From Rhodoferax sp. (GTDB taxonomy: Bacteria > Pseudomonadota > Gammaproteobacteria > Burkholderiales > Burkholderiaceae), in contig JAQGNA010000478.1 in NCBI GenBank assembly GCA_028292075.1, forward strand, positions 1-7,423: a stretch of DNA of 7,423 bases. Direction: 5' to 3'. The position numbers were made by a program, and so were the translations under genes. Of this stretch, positions 1-5,636 are shown piece by piece (position 1 is the first letter of the stretch; each line of letters opens with the position of its first letter). The notes below the pieces were generated by a model. The model was not told the origin of the DNA. It did no database searches and was given only the letters and a program-made list of their open reading frames with translations.

Positions 1-287
1 ATGATGAGCTCGTCGCGGTAGGGCTTGAAGTCGCTGCGGAAATGCGCGCCGAAATTGGTCTCGGCGCTGCCGGCCGGCGGTCCGTAGTTGTTGGCCAAGT
101 CGAAGTGCGTGATGCCGAGATCGAAAGCGGTGCGCAGCATGGCGCGCTGGTTGGCCATGGCCGTGGCGTCGCCGAAGTTGTGCCAGAGGCCGAGCGTGAT
201 GGCGGGCAGCTTCAAGCCGCTCATGCCGGTGCGGCGGTAGGCCATGCTTTCGTAGCGCGTGTCGGCCGCTTGGTATGGAATGGGCAT
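1..287 (-). CDS. gpr: Aldo/keto reductase, YghZ/Gpr type (partial, N-terminal 95 residues)
   Basis: The gene is cut by the left edge, so only the N-terminus is visible. It reads MPIPYQAADTRYESM, then a segment with GLWHNFGD (residues 34-40 region), HFDLANNYGPPAGSAE (61-76) and FKPYRDELI at the edge. This matches closely, from memory, the start of E. coli YghZ, an NADPH-dependent aldo/keto reductase that reduces L-glyceraldehyde 3-phosphate and methylglyoxal in the cytoplasm. Asp63 and Tyr68 fit the first two residues of the aldo/keto reductase catalytic tetrad; the Lys and His lie outside the window. The ATG at 287 is chosen because GGAG sits a few bases upstream and the family's N-terminus begins here. 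The next gene upstream is the beta-propeller lipoprotein, 99 bases away on the same strand. The family call is secure; the physiological substrate is not. Confidence 0.93.
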   Translation of the reverse strand, partial: MPIPYQAADTRYESMAYRRTGMSGLKLPAITLGLWHNFGDATAMANQRAMLRTAFDLGITHFDLANNYGPPAGSAETNFGAHFRSDFKPYRDELI

Positions 288-315
288 GCGGGGGTCTCCA
301 GAGGTCGGGCGGATG

Positions 316-329
316 ATCGATCGATTCTA
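316..329 (-). promoter_or_regulatory. Candidate -10 box and 10-bp palindrome upstream of the aldo/keto reductase
   Basis: On the minus strand TAGAAT (329-324) matches the sigma-70 -10 consensus at five of six positions, about 36 bases before the ATG at 287. It overlaps a perfect palindrome, ATCGATCGAT (316-325), lying where transcription would start, which could serve as an operator. No convincing -35 box is seen 17 bases further upstream (347-352 reads CGGCGC). The palindrome is short and could be chance. Confidence 0.28.
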
Positions 330-386
330 GGCAGTGCGGTTGGCCGGCGCCGCGAGGCGCCGTGTTTCAACCTATGCCGACTTGTG

Positions 387-1526
387 TCAGCGCATGCCGG
401 TGATGCGGTACAGCGTGGTCACCAGCGCCTGCGGGTTTTGCGGCTTGAACCAGTTCATGTCCTGGATGCGGGAGCTGGTCACGTAGAGGCTGCCGTCCGG
501 TCCTTCGGTCATGGTGTCGGGCCAGCGCAGCCGCGGGTCCTGCACCAGGGTACGCAGGCCCTGGGCGTCGCGCACCTTGATGGCGTCGTCCTCGGGCGCG
601 GTCACGTACATGCGGCCGTCGCTCGCAATCAGCAAGCCGTCGGCCGGCCCGTTCTCGCCCACCGTCTCGACCCGGCCGGGCAGGCTGGCCGTCGCATTGG
701 GGTCGGCCAGCGCGGTGGTGGCAATGCGGTAGAGCGTGCGCCCCTTGATCGCCTGCCAGTAGAGGTAGCCGCCGTCGGTGCTCAGGGCGATGCCGTCGGC
801 GGCGAACTCCACGCCGCGGCCGTCGGGCCGGCGCAGCACCTTGCCATCGGCCTTCACCTGCACGCCTTTTTCAGGTTGGGTGCTGGGGTGGCCGTCCAGC
901 ACGCGGCGGGCGGTTCCGCTGGCCAAGTCGACCACCAGCAGGGCACCGCGGGCGCCGGAATCGGTGATGTAGGCGGTGCGGCCATCGGGGCTGAAGCGCA
1001 CGTCGTTCAGGTAGCTGCCCTGCGGGGCCGCCGTCTGGTCGAAGGCGATGGTCTGCGCCACGCGGTTGCTGGCCAGGTCGATGCGGACCAGTTTCGGCCC
1101 CATCGGCACCACGCTGCCCTGTGCGGGCGCGGCCGGGTCGAGCACCCACAGGTTGCCGCGCCGGTCGGCCACCACGCTCTGCACACAGACCCAGTGGTCG
1201 CGGGCGGTCATCTCGTCCTTGCGGGCATTGCGCCAGCTGTTCCACTCGGTGTCGGGAAAGGGGCGCAGCCGGCCGTCGGGCAGGATCTCGGCCACCGACA
1301 CCGGCGCGTCTTCGGTCCAGCGCGGAAAGTTCACGAAAAAGCGGCCGGACGGCGACACGGTCACGCCGGTCACCTGGTGCTCGAAGCTCGACACCAGCTC
1401 CAGCTCCGGGCCGGAGGTGCTGCTGGGGCGACCGGTCTGCGCACAGCCCGCGATCAGCAGGGGAAGGGCCACGGCGGCGAGGGCGCGGGCCGTGAAGCGG
1501 GGGAGGTAAGCAATGTGCATGTTCAT
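387..1526 (-). CDS. Lipoprotein with major royal jelly protein/yellow-type beta-propeller
   Basis: The 379-residue product starts with a lipoprotein signal peptide: basic MNMHIAYLPRFTAR, a hydrophobic stretch at 15-25, and the lipobox LIAGC with Cys28 as the predicted lipidated residue. It is probably anchored in the envelope facing the periplasm. The remainder reads as a six-bladed-propeller protein of the major royal jelly/yellow family: FPDTEWNSW (90-98), VQSVVADRRGNLWVLD (115-130), LNDVRFSPDGRTAYITDSG (173-191), ADGIALSTDGGYLYW (243-257), ADGLLIASDGRMYVTAP (295-311) and WPDTMTEGPDGSLYVTSS (335-352). Bacterial members are related to SMP-30/gluconolactonase-like propellers, but their substrates are mostly unknown, so no reaction is assigned. 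The ATG at 1526 is chosen because it gives the whole signal peptide; a second ATG lies two codons downstream and neither has a clear ribosome site. The frame stays open upstream only as a shadow of the kinase gene. It lies 206 bases downstream of the kinase, same strand, so co-transcription is possible. Confidence 0.88.
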   Translation of the reverse strand: MNMHIAYLPRFTARALAAVALPLLIAGCAQTGRPSSTSGPELELVSSFEHQVTGVTVSPSGRFFVNFPRWTEDAPVSVAEILPDGRLRPFPDTEWNSWRNARKDEMTARDHWVCVQSVVADRRGNLWVLDPAAPAQGSVVPMGPKLVRIDLASNRVAQTIAFDQTAAPQGSYLNDVRFSPDGRTAYITDSGARGALLVVDLASGTARRVLDGHPSTQPEKGVQVKADGKVLRRPDGRGVEFAADGIALSTDGGYLYWQAIKGRTLYRIATTALADPNATASLPGRVETVGENGPADGLLIASDGRMYVTAPEDDAIKVRDAQGLRTLVQDPRLRWPDTMTEGPDGSLYVTSSRIQDMNWFKPQNPQALVTTLYRITGMR

Positions 1527-1617
1527 GGCGGTAAGCGGACCGTGGAGATCGCGGTAACAAGGCTCACCATGCTGACCCGCGCCAAGGCAACCAGGCGCCG
1601 GAAACCGCAGGCACTGT

Positions 1618-1646
1618 CTGCAGGCCGTTTCCCACAAGGCCTGTGG
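1618..1646. other. Imperfect hairpin in the kinase-lipoprotein intergenic region
   Basis: The gene-free 206 bases at 1527-1732 contain an inverted repeat with CAGGCC (1621-1626) opposite GGCCTG (1638-1643). It extends outward to nine pairs when two G-U wobbles are allowed, with an 11-base loop. No T tract follows on either strand, so it is not a convincing intrinsic terminator. It could act as an RNA structure between the kinase and lipoprotein reading frames. Apart from this and the 9-bp repeats at 1692-1718, nothing else is recognised in the interval. Confidence 0.3.
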
Positions 1647-1691
1647 CACGCCACGCCTCGCCGGGTGCTGCCAGAGTGTGGTGGCCGTGCG

Positions 1692-1718
1692 GTCAGTGCA
1701 GCCAGTGCGGCCAGTCCG
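1692..1718. repeat. Three imperfect 9-bp tandem units just after the kinase stop codon
   Basis: The plus strand reads GTCAGTGCA, GCCAGTGCG, GCCAGTCCG, followed by the degenerate GCCGCGCGC. The array begins 15 bases beyond the kinase stop codon (1733-1735, read on the minus strand). The units share the core (G)CCAGT and resemble in size and GGCC richness the 9-bp array at 4216-4251 inside the ampG 3' end. The copies are imperfect and few. Confidence 0.55.
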
Positions 1719-1732
1719 GCCGCGCGCGCGCC

Positions 1733-3190
1733 TCAGGCCTGGCTCGGCAGCTCGATCACGAAGCAGGCGCCGCCGCCTTCTCGGCCCTCGCAGCGCACGC
1801 TGCCGCCATGCCGTTCGGCGATCGACTTCACCAGCGCCAGGCCCAGCCCCACGCCCCCGTCGCGCTCGCTGGCGCCGGGCAGGCGGTAGAACGGCTCGAA
1901 GATGCGCGCGCGCTGGTCGGGCGGCACGCCGGGGCCGCGGTCGAACACCTGCAGCACGGCACGGCCGTCGAGCTGCTGCAAGGTCACCGTCACCGGACCG
2001 GTGGTGTAGCGGCGGGCGTTCTCGAGCAGGTTGCGCACCGCGCGGCGCAGCAGCTTGGTGACGCCGCGCACGGCCACCGGCCGGCCGTCCTGGTCGACCG
2101 GCTCGCTGCCGTCGGCGGCGTGCAGCGGGGCTGGCGCCGAATCGGGGTCGCCGGCCTGGCTGCCCTCGAAGCTGGCGTTGATGCGCGCGCATTCCTCGGC
2201 CACCAGACCGGTCAGGTCGACGTCTTCCACGGTGCCCAGGTCGGCCTCGCGGGCGTCGAGCCGGCTCGCCAGCAGGATCTCCTCGATCAGTTCGTCGAGC
2301 TCGCCGATGTTGCGGGCGATCTCGTCCTTAAAGGTGGGCGAGGGCGTCGAGCCCATCAGCTCGATGCCCATGCGGATGCGCGTGAGCGGCGAGCGCAGTT
2401 CGTGTGAGGCATTCGCCAGCAACGACTTCTGCGATTTGAGCAGCGTGGTGTGCGATGCCACCAGGGTTTCGATGCGCTCGGCCGCGTAGTTGAAACGCTG
2501 GGCCAGCAGGCCGGCCTCGTCGCGCCCGTGAATCGCCACGCGCGCCGAGAGGTCGCCCCGGCCCCATTGGTCGACGCCGCGCTGCAGCGACTCGAGCCGC
2601 CGCGTCAGCCGCCGGATGATCGGGTACATGGCCAGCGCCATGGCCACGCCCACCAGGCCCAGCATCCAGAAAAAACCGAAGGGCGGGCGGTTCCACCACG
2701 AAGAGCGTGGCGGCCGCGGCAGGTGCACCAGCAACCGCTGACCGTCCTGCATGCGGACGATGAACTCGGGGCCGCGCGTGGGCGGCGACGGGCTGATGAT
2801 GGCCCCATCCGGGGCGCTGGCCGCCTGCTGTTCGCCCGCGGCCAGCGGCGGCCGGGCCTCGTCGGCCTCGTCTTCGTCCGTGGCGGCCGGTGGCAAAGCC
2901 TGTGGGTCGGCCGCGCCATAGGACGGCCCGGGCTGGTGCTGTCCGCCGCTGCCGGGCCGGCGCGAGACCCCGTGGCCAATGACCTCGCCGGACACGTTGC
3001 GCACCACCACATCGCGCAACGGTGGGTCGGTGGCCAGCCGCCAGGCCCAGCCCACCAGCATCGTCAGCACCGCCACCGCCAGCAACACCGCGATCCAGAT
3101 CCGCACATACAGCCGCTGCAAAAGCGCCGGCAGCGCCGGCCCCGGCGGCAAGTCATCAGCGGGTGATGAAGGCAAAACTGGCGGCGTCAT
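1733..3190 (-). CDS. Two-component sensor histidine kinase (HAMP, HisKA, HATPase)
   Basis: The 485-residue inner-membrane kinase has a short cytoplasmic start, a first membrane segment (about 32-50), a periplasmic region (about 51-170), a second membrane segment (about 172-191), and a HAMP linker (about 190-245, with RRLTRRLESL and GDLSARV). The dimerisation domain carries the H-box ASHELRSPLTRIR, His263 being the predicted phospho-acceptor. The ATPase domain has the N-box RNLLENARRY (Asn387, Asn391), G1 DRGPG (417-421), F-box FEPFYR (431-436) and G2 GVGLGLALV (446-454). All catalytic motifs are present. The layout resembles RstB/CpxA-type kinases. The periplasmic part is low in complexity, with a His/Gly/Pro stretch (72-95) and an acidic patch TDEDEADEA (104-112); the signal is unknown. 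A Pro/Asp-rich insert (about 342-372) precedes the N-box. The ATG at 3190 lacks a clear ribosome site. The partner regulator ends 106 bases upstream on the same strand. Confidence 0.95.
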   Translation of the reverse strand: MTPPVLPSSPADDLPPGPALPALLQRLYVRIWIAVLLAVAVLTMLVGWAWRLATDPPLRDVVVRNVSGEVIGHGVSRRPGSGGQHQPGPSYGAADPQALPPAATDEDEADEARPPLAAGEQQAASAPDGAIISPSPPTRGPEFIVRMQDGQRLLVHLPRPPRSSWWNRPPFGFFWMLGLVGVAMALAMYPIIRRLTRRLESLQRGVDQWGRGDLSARVAIHGRDEAGLLAQRFNYAAERIETLVASHTTLLKSQKSLLANASHELRSPLTRIRMGIELMGSTPSPTFKDEIARNIGELDELIEEILLASRLDAREADLGTVEDVDLTGLVAEECARINASFEGSQAGDPDSAPAPLHAADGSEPVDQDGRPVAVRGVTKLLRRAVRNLLENARRYTTGPVTVTLQQLDGRAVLQVFDRGPGVPPDQRARIFEPFYRLPGASERDGGVGLGLALVKSIAERHGGSVRCEGREGGGACFVIELPSQA

Positions 3191-3255
3191 TGGAGAGCGG
3201 GTGTTGAAGATGATGCGATGCGAAGCGAGCCGAACATTCCAGAACGACCGCGAAA

Positions 3256-3268
3256 CTGGCTCTGCCAG
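3256..3268. other. Small hairpin between regulator and kinase
   Basis: CTGGC and GCCAG are separated by three bases in the 106-base gap between the response-regulator stop and the kinase start. The stem is five perfect pairs with no T tract after it, so it is not a terminator. It may slightly modulate read-through or translation of the kinase, or be chance; nothing else is visible in this gap. Confidence 0.2.
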
Positions 3269-3296
3269 ACCGCAGGTTGTGCCCCCTGCGCCGAAT

Positions 3297-4013
3297 CTAG
3301 TCCTGTTGTTTGGCGAACACGTACCCCGCGCCGCGCACCGTGACGATGCGCTTGGGGTTCTTCGGATCGGCCTCGATGGCGGCGCGGATGCGGCCCATGT
3401 GGACGTCGATCGAGCGGTCGAAGGCTTCGAGTTCGCGGCCGCGCACGGCCTCCATGATCTGGTCGCGCGAGAGCACGCGGCCGGCGCGTTCGGCCAGTGC
3501 CACGAGCAGGTCGAACTGGTAGGCGGTCAGCTCGCAGAGCTGGCCGGCCACGCTGACGGCGCGGGCGTCGCGGTCGATCTCGAGCGAGCCGAAGCGCAGC
3601 AGCTTGGTGGTGGCCGGCGCGCCCTCCACCCGGCGGCGCAGGATGGCGCGGATGCGGGCCAGCAACTCGCGCGGCTCGAAGGGTTTGGGCAGGTAGTCGT
3701 CGGCGCCCAGCTCCAGGCCGATGATGCGGTCGAGTGGATCGCCCTTGGCGGTGAGCATCAGCACCGGGATCTTCGCCATGTCGCCTTGGGCGGCGCGGAT
3801 GCGGCGGCACACTTCCAGGCCGTCCATGTCGGGCAGCATGAGGTCGAGGATCACCAGTTCGGGCGATGCGCCGGAAGGCGGGTCCTGCAGGTGGCTGAGC
3901 CCGGCCTGCGCGGTGGCGCATTCGGTGACGGTGAACCCGGACTGCCCCAGGTATTCACCCACCATGTGGGCCAGCCGGGTGTCGTCTTCGATCATCAGGA
4001 GTTGTGCGCTCAT
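3297..4013 (-). CDS. OmpR/PhoB-family response regulator
   Basis: The 238-residue cytoplasmic regulator has a receiver domain (1-125) and a winged-helix DNA-binding domain (about 138-236). Receiver landmarks are the acidic pair Asp10-Asp11 in IEDD, the phospho-acceptor Asp57 in VILDLMLPDMDG, Thr88 in LMLTAKGD and Lys110 in YLPKPF. The effector half shows LTAYQFDLLVALAERAGRVLSR (162-183), SIDVHMGRIR (201-210) and the terminal wing KRIVTVRGAGYVF (221-233), all typical of OmpR/RstA-type proteins. It is expected to be phosphorylated by the kinase encoded 106 bases downstream on the same strand and then to bind promoter DNA. The ATG at 4013 is the natural family start; only a weak GAG lies before it. 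Target genes cannot be read from the sequence. No strong promoter was found in 4014-4114. Confidence 0.95.
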   Translation of the reverse strand: MSAQLLMIEDDTRLAHMVGEYLGQSGFTVTECATAQAGLSHLQDPPSGASPELVILDLMLPDMDGLEVCRRIRAAQGDMAKIPVLMLTAKGDPLDRIIGLELGADDYLPKPFEPRELLARIRAILRRRVEGAPATTKLLRFGSLEIDRDARAVSVAGQLCELTAYQFDLLVALAERAGRVLSRDQIMEAVRGRELEAFDRSIDVHMGRIRAAIEADPKNPKRIVTVRGAGYVFAKQQD

Positions 4014-4114
4014 AAGCTCAGTCTAGCCTTTGCATGAAATCGGCGAATGCGCAGGGGTCGCGCAACCGTGCTGGCGATGTTGTGCCGGCCGCGCGGCGCG
4101 GGGTTGTCGGGGCT

Positions 4115-4153
4115 GTAAAGTAAAGTAAAACGCCACTGGTGCCAAGCTTGGCG
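4115..4153 (-). terminator. Probable intrinsic terminator of ampG
   Basis: Read on the minus strand, directly after the ampG stop, CGCCA (4153-4149) pairs with TGGCG (4135-4131) around a 13-base loop. A T-rich tail, TTTTACTTTACTTTAC (4130-4115), follows immediately. The loop can itself form part of an alternative GCCA-AGCT-TGGC hairpin. The plus strand of the tail is a triple GTAAA direct repeat (4115-4129). The stem is short and the T run is interrupted by AC, so termination may be partial, allowing some read-through into the response regulator gene. Confidence 0.45.
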
Positions 4154-4162
4154 GGCCCAGGC

Positions 4163-5605
4163 TCAGGGCGCCACCGCGTCGGCCCGGCGCCGCGGTTCAG
4201 GCGTCGTGTTCGATCCGGCCGATGGGGCCGATTGGGCCGATGCGGCCGATGCGGAAGCTGCAGCCTCGGCAACTGACAAAGGTGCCTTCAGCCGCGAGGC
4301 CAGCCACACCAGCAACAGCACGGGCACGCCCAGCAACGCGGTGCCGGTGAAGAAGTTCGCATAGCCGTAGAGGTCGACCGCCTTGCCCGAAAAGCCGGCC
4401 AGCCACTTCGGCAGCAGCAGCATCATCGAGCTGAAGAGCGCGTACTGCGTGGCCGAATAGCTCACGTTGGTCAGGCTCGACAAATACGCGATGAACGCCG
4501 CCGACGCAATGCCGCCGGCTAAATTGTCGGCCGACACCACCAGCACCAGGGCGGTGACGTCGTGCCCGCGCGAGCCGAGCCAGGCGAACAGCAGGTTGCT
4601 CGCCGCGCTCAACACCGCGCCGAGCATCAGCACCCGCATGGTGCCGAAGCGCATCGACAGCAGGCCGCCCAGGAAAGCGCCCACCAGCGTCATGATCACG
4701 CCGAAAACCTTGGTCACGCTGGCCACCTCGTCCTTGGTGTAGCCCATGTCCACATAGAACGGGTTGGCCATGATGCCCATCACCACGTCGCTGATGCGGT
4801 AGGTGGCGATCAGCCCCAGGATCAGCGCGGCCTGCCAGCGGTAGCGGCGGATGAAGTCGGCGAACGGGTCGACCAGCGCGCCGCGCAGCCACTCGGCGGC
4901 ATTGCGGCTGGGCGGAATCGGCTGCTGCAGCGGCTCTGGCGAGAACAGCACCGTGACCACGCCGACCAGCATGCTCGCGGCCATCACGAGGTAGGCCGTC
5001 TGCCAGGCGCCGTGCTGGTATCCGGCCACGCTGGCCAGCTCGGAACGGGCGGCGATCCAGAGCACGCCGGCGCCGGCCCAGATCATCGCCAGGCGGTAGC
5101 CGGTCTGGTAGGCGGCGGCGAGCGCGGCCTGGCGGTCGGTGGCGGCGGATTCGATGCGGAAGGCGTCGAGCGCGATGTCCTGCGTGGCCGAACAGAAGGC
5201 CACGGCCAGTGCGCACCAGACGATGGGCTCGAGCAGCAGCTTGGGGTCGGTGGTGGCCATGCCGACCAGCGCCGCCATGATGCCGATCTGCGACAGCAGC
5301 AGCCAGCTGCGCCGGCGGCCCATGAGGCGGGTGAGCAGCGGAATCGGCATCCGGTCCACCAGTGGTGACCAGACCCACTTGAACGCATAGGCCAGGCCGA
5401 CCCAGCTCAGATAGCCGATGGTGGTGCGGTCGATGCCGGCCTCGCGCAGCCAGAAGCTCAGCGAGCCGAACACCAGCAGCAGCGGCAGGCCGGCCGAAAA
5501 GCCCAGCGACAGCATGCGCAGCGTGGCCGGTTCGAGGTAGACCGTCAGCGTCGCGCGCCAGGACAGCTTGGGCGGGTGTTCGGCGATAAGGGGTTTGACT
5601 GACAT
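4163..5605 (-). CDS. ampG: AmpG-type muropeptide permease (MFS transporter)
   Basis: The 480-residue inner-membrane transporter belongs to the AmpG branch of the major facilitator superfamily, which imports GlcNAc-anhydroMurNAc peptides released during cell-wall turnover. In many Gram-negatives the imported muropeptides also drive AmpR-controlled beta-lactamase induction; no ampC or ampR is visible here. Diagnostic segments are LGFSAGLPLLLVFGSLSFWL (34-53), GLAYAFKWVWSPLVDR (70-85), GRRRSWLLLSQ (96-106), ATQDIALDAFR (140-150), SADNLAGGIASAAFIAYL (358-375) and YSATQYALFSS (383-393), which line up, from memory, with E. coli AmpG (491 residues). Many hydrophobic stretches fit a 12-14-helix topology. 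The cytoplasmic C-terminal tail (446-480) is Ala/Ser-rich and encoded by a 9-bp tandem repeat. The ATG at 5605 is preferred; an in-frame ATG at 5638 would add eleven residues (MANNKQNYRPA) and overlap the divergent protease start codon. Neither has a clear ribosome site. Confidence 0.92.
   Translation of the reverse strand: MSVKPLIAEHPPKLSWRATLTVYLEPATLRMLSLGFSAGLPLLLVFGSLSFWLREAGIDRTTIGYLSWVGLAYAFKWVWSPLVDRMPIPLLTRLMGRRRSWLLLSQIGIMAALVGMATTDPKLLLEPIVWCALAVAFCSATQDIALDAFRIESAATDRQAALAAAYQTGYRLAMIWAGAGVLWIAARSELASVAGYQHGAWQTAYLVMAASMLVGVVTVLFSPEPLQQPIPPSRNAAEWLRGALVDPFADFIRRYRWQAALILGLIATYRISDVVMGIMANPFYVDMGYTKDEVASVTKVFGVIMTLVGAFLGGLLSMRFGTMRVLMLGAVLSAASNLLFAWLGSRGHDVTALVLVVSADNLAGGIASAAFIAYLSSLTNVSYSATQYALFSSMMLLLPKWLAGFSGKAVDLYGYANFFTGTALLGVPVLLLVWLASRLKAPLSVAEAAASASAASAQSAPSAGSNTTPEPRRRADAVAP
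4216..4251. repeat. Four-copy 9-bp tandem repeat in the ampG 3' end
   Basis: The plus strand carries CGGCCGATG, GGGCCGATT, GGGCCGATG, CGGCCGATG in direct succession, sharing the core GGCCGAT. In the permease frame the array reads as a tripeptide series around ASA-ASA-QSA-PSA (residues about 450-462), a flexible tail after the last membrane segment. Because the unit is a multiple of three, copy-number change would lengthen or shorten the tail without breaking the frame. Confidence 0.8.
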
Positions 5606-5636
5606 GGCGGGCCGGTAGTTCTGCTTATTATTAGCC
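5606..5636. promoter_or_regulatory. Minimal divergent junction between ampG and the M48 protease
   Basis: Only 31 bases separate the preferred ampG start (5605) from the protease start (5637), too few for two independent promoters. The junction ends in an AT-rich patch on an otherwise GC-rich background. On the plus strand TATTAT (5626-5631) matches the -10 consensus at five of six positions and would place the transcription start at or within a few bases of the protease ATG, implying a leaderless mRNA. The nearest -35-like TTGACT (5595-5600) is 25 bases away, too far. No ampG promoter could be identified; it would have to lie inside the protease reading frame. Confidence 0.25.

Noticed and set aside
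42..1889. A 615-codon open frame on the plus strand across the lipoprotein and kinase ends.
   Set aside because: It lies antisense to two recognisable genes, is dominated by Ala/Gly/Val/Arg/His without any domain, and is the expected by-product of high-GC third-position bias.
1527..2192. An open upstream extension of the lipoprotein frame into the kinase gene.
   Set aside because: The translated extension is an Arg/Pro/Ala-rich shadow of the kinase C-terminus, while a complete lipoprotein signal peptide begins at 1526.
2450..4037. Several long plus-strand open frames opposite the kinase and regulator.
   Set aside because: They are antisense frames with His/Gln/Arg-rich low-complexity translation and no recognisable motif.
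4018..4272. An 84-codon minus-strand frame with repeated RPH/RPN tripeptides overlapping the ampG end.
   Set aside because: The repeats are simply the ampG 9-bp array read in another frame, and the frame overlaps the permease gene and its terminator.
5595..5631. TTGACT with TATTAT as a complete sigma-70 promoter for the protease.
   Set aside because: The spacer is 25 bases, well outside the workable range, so only the -10-like element was kept as a weak candidate.
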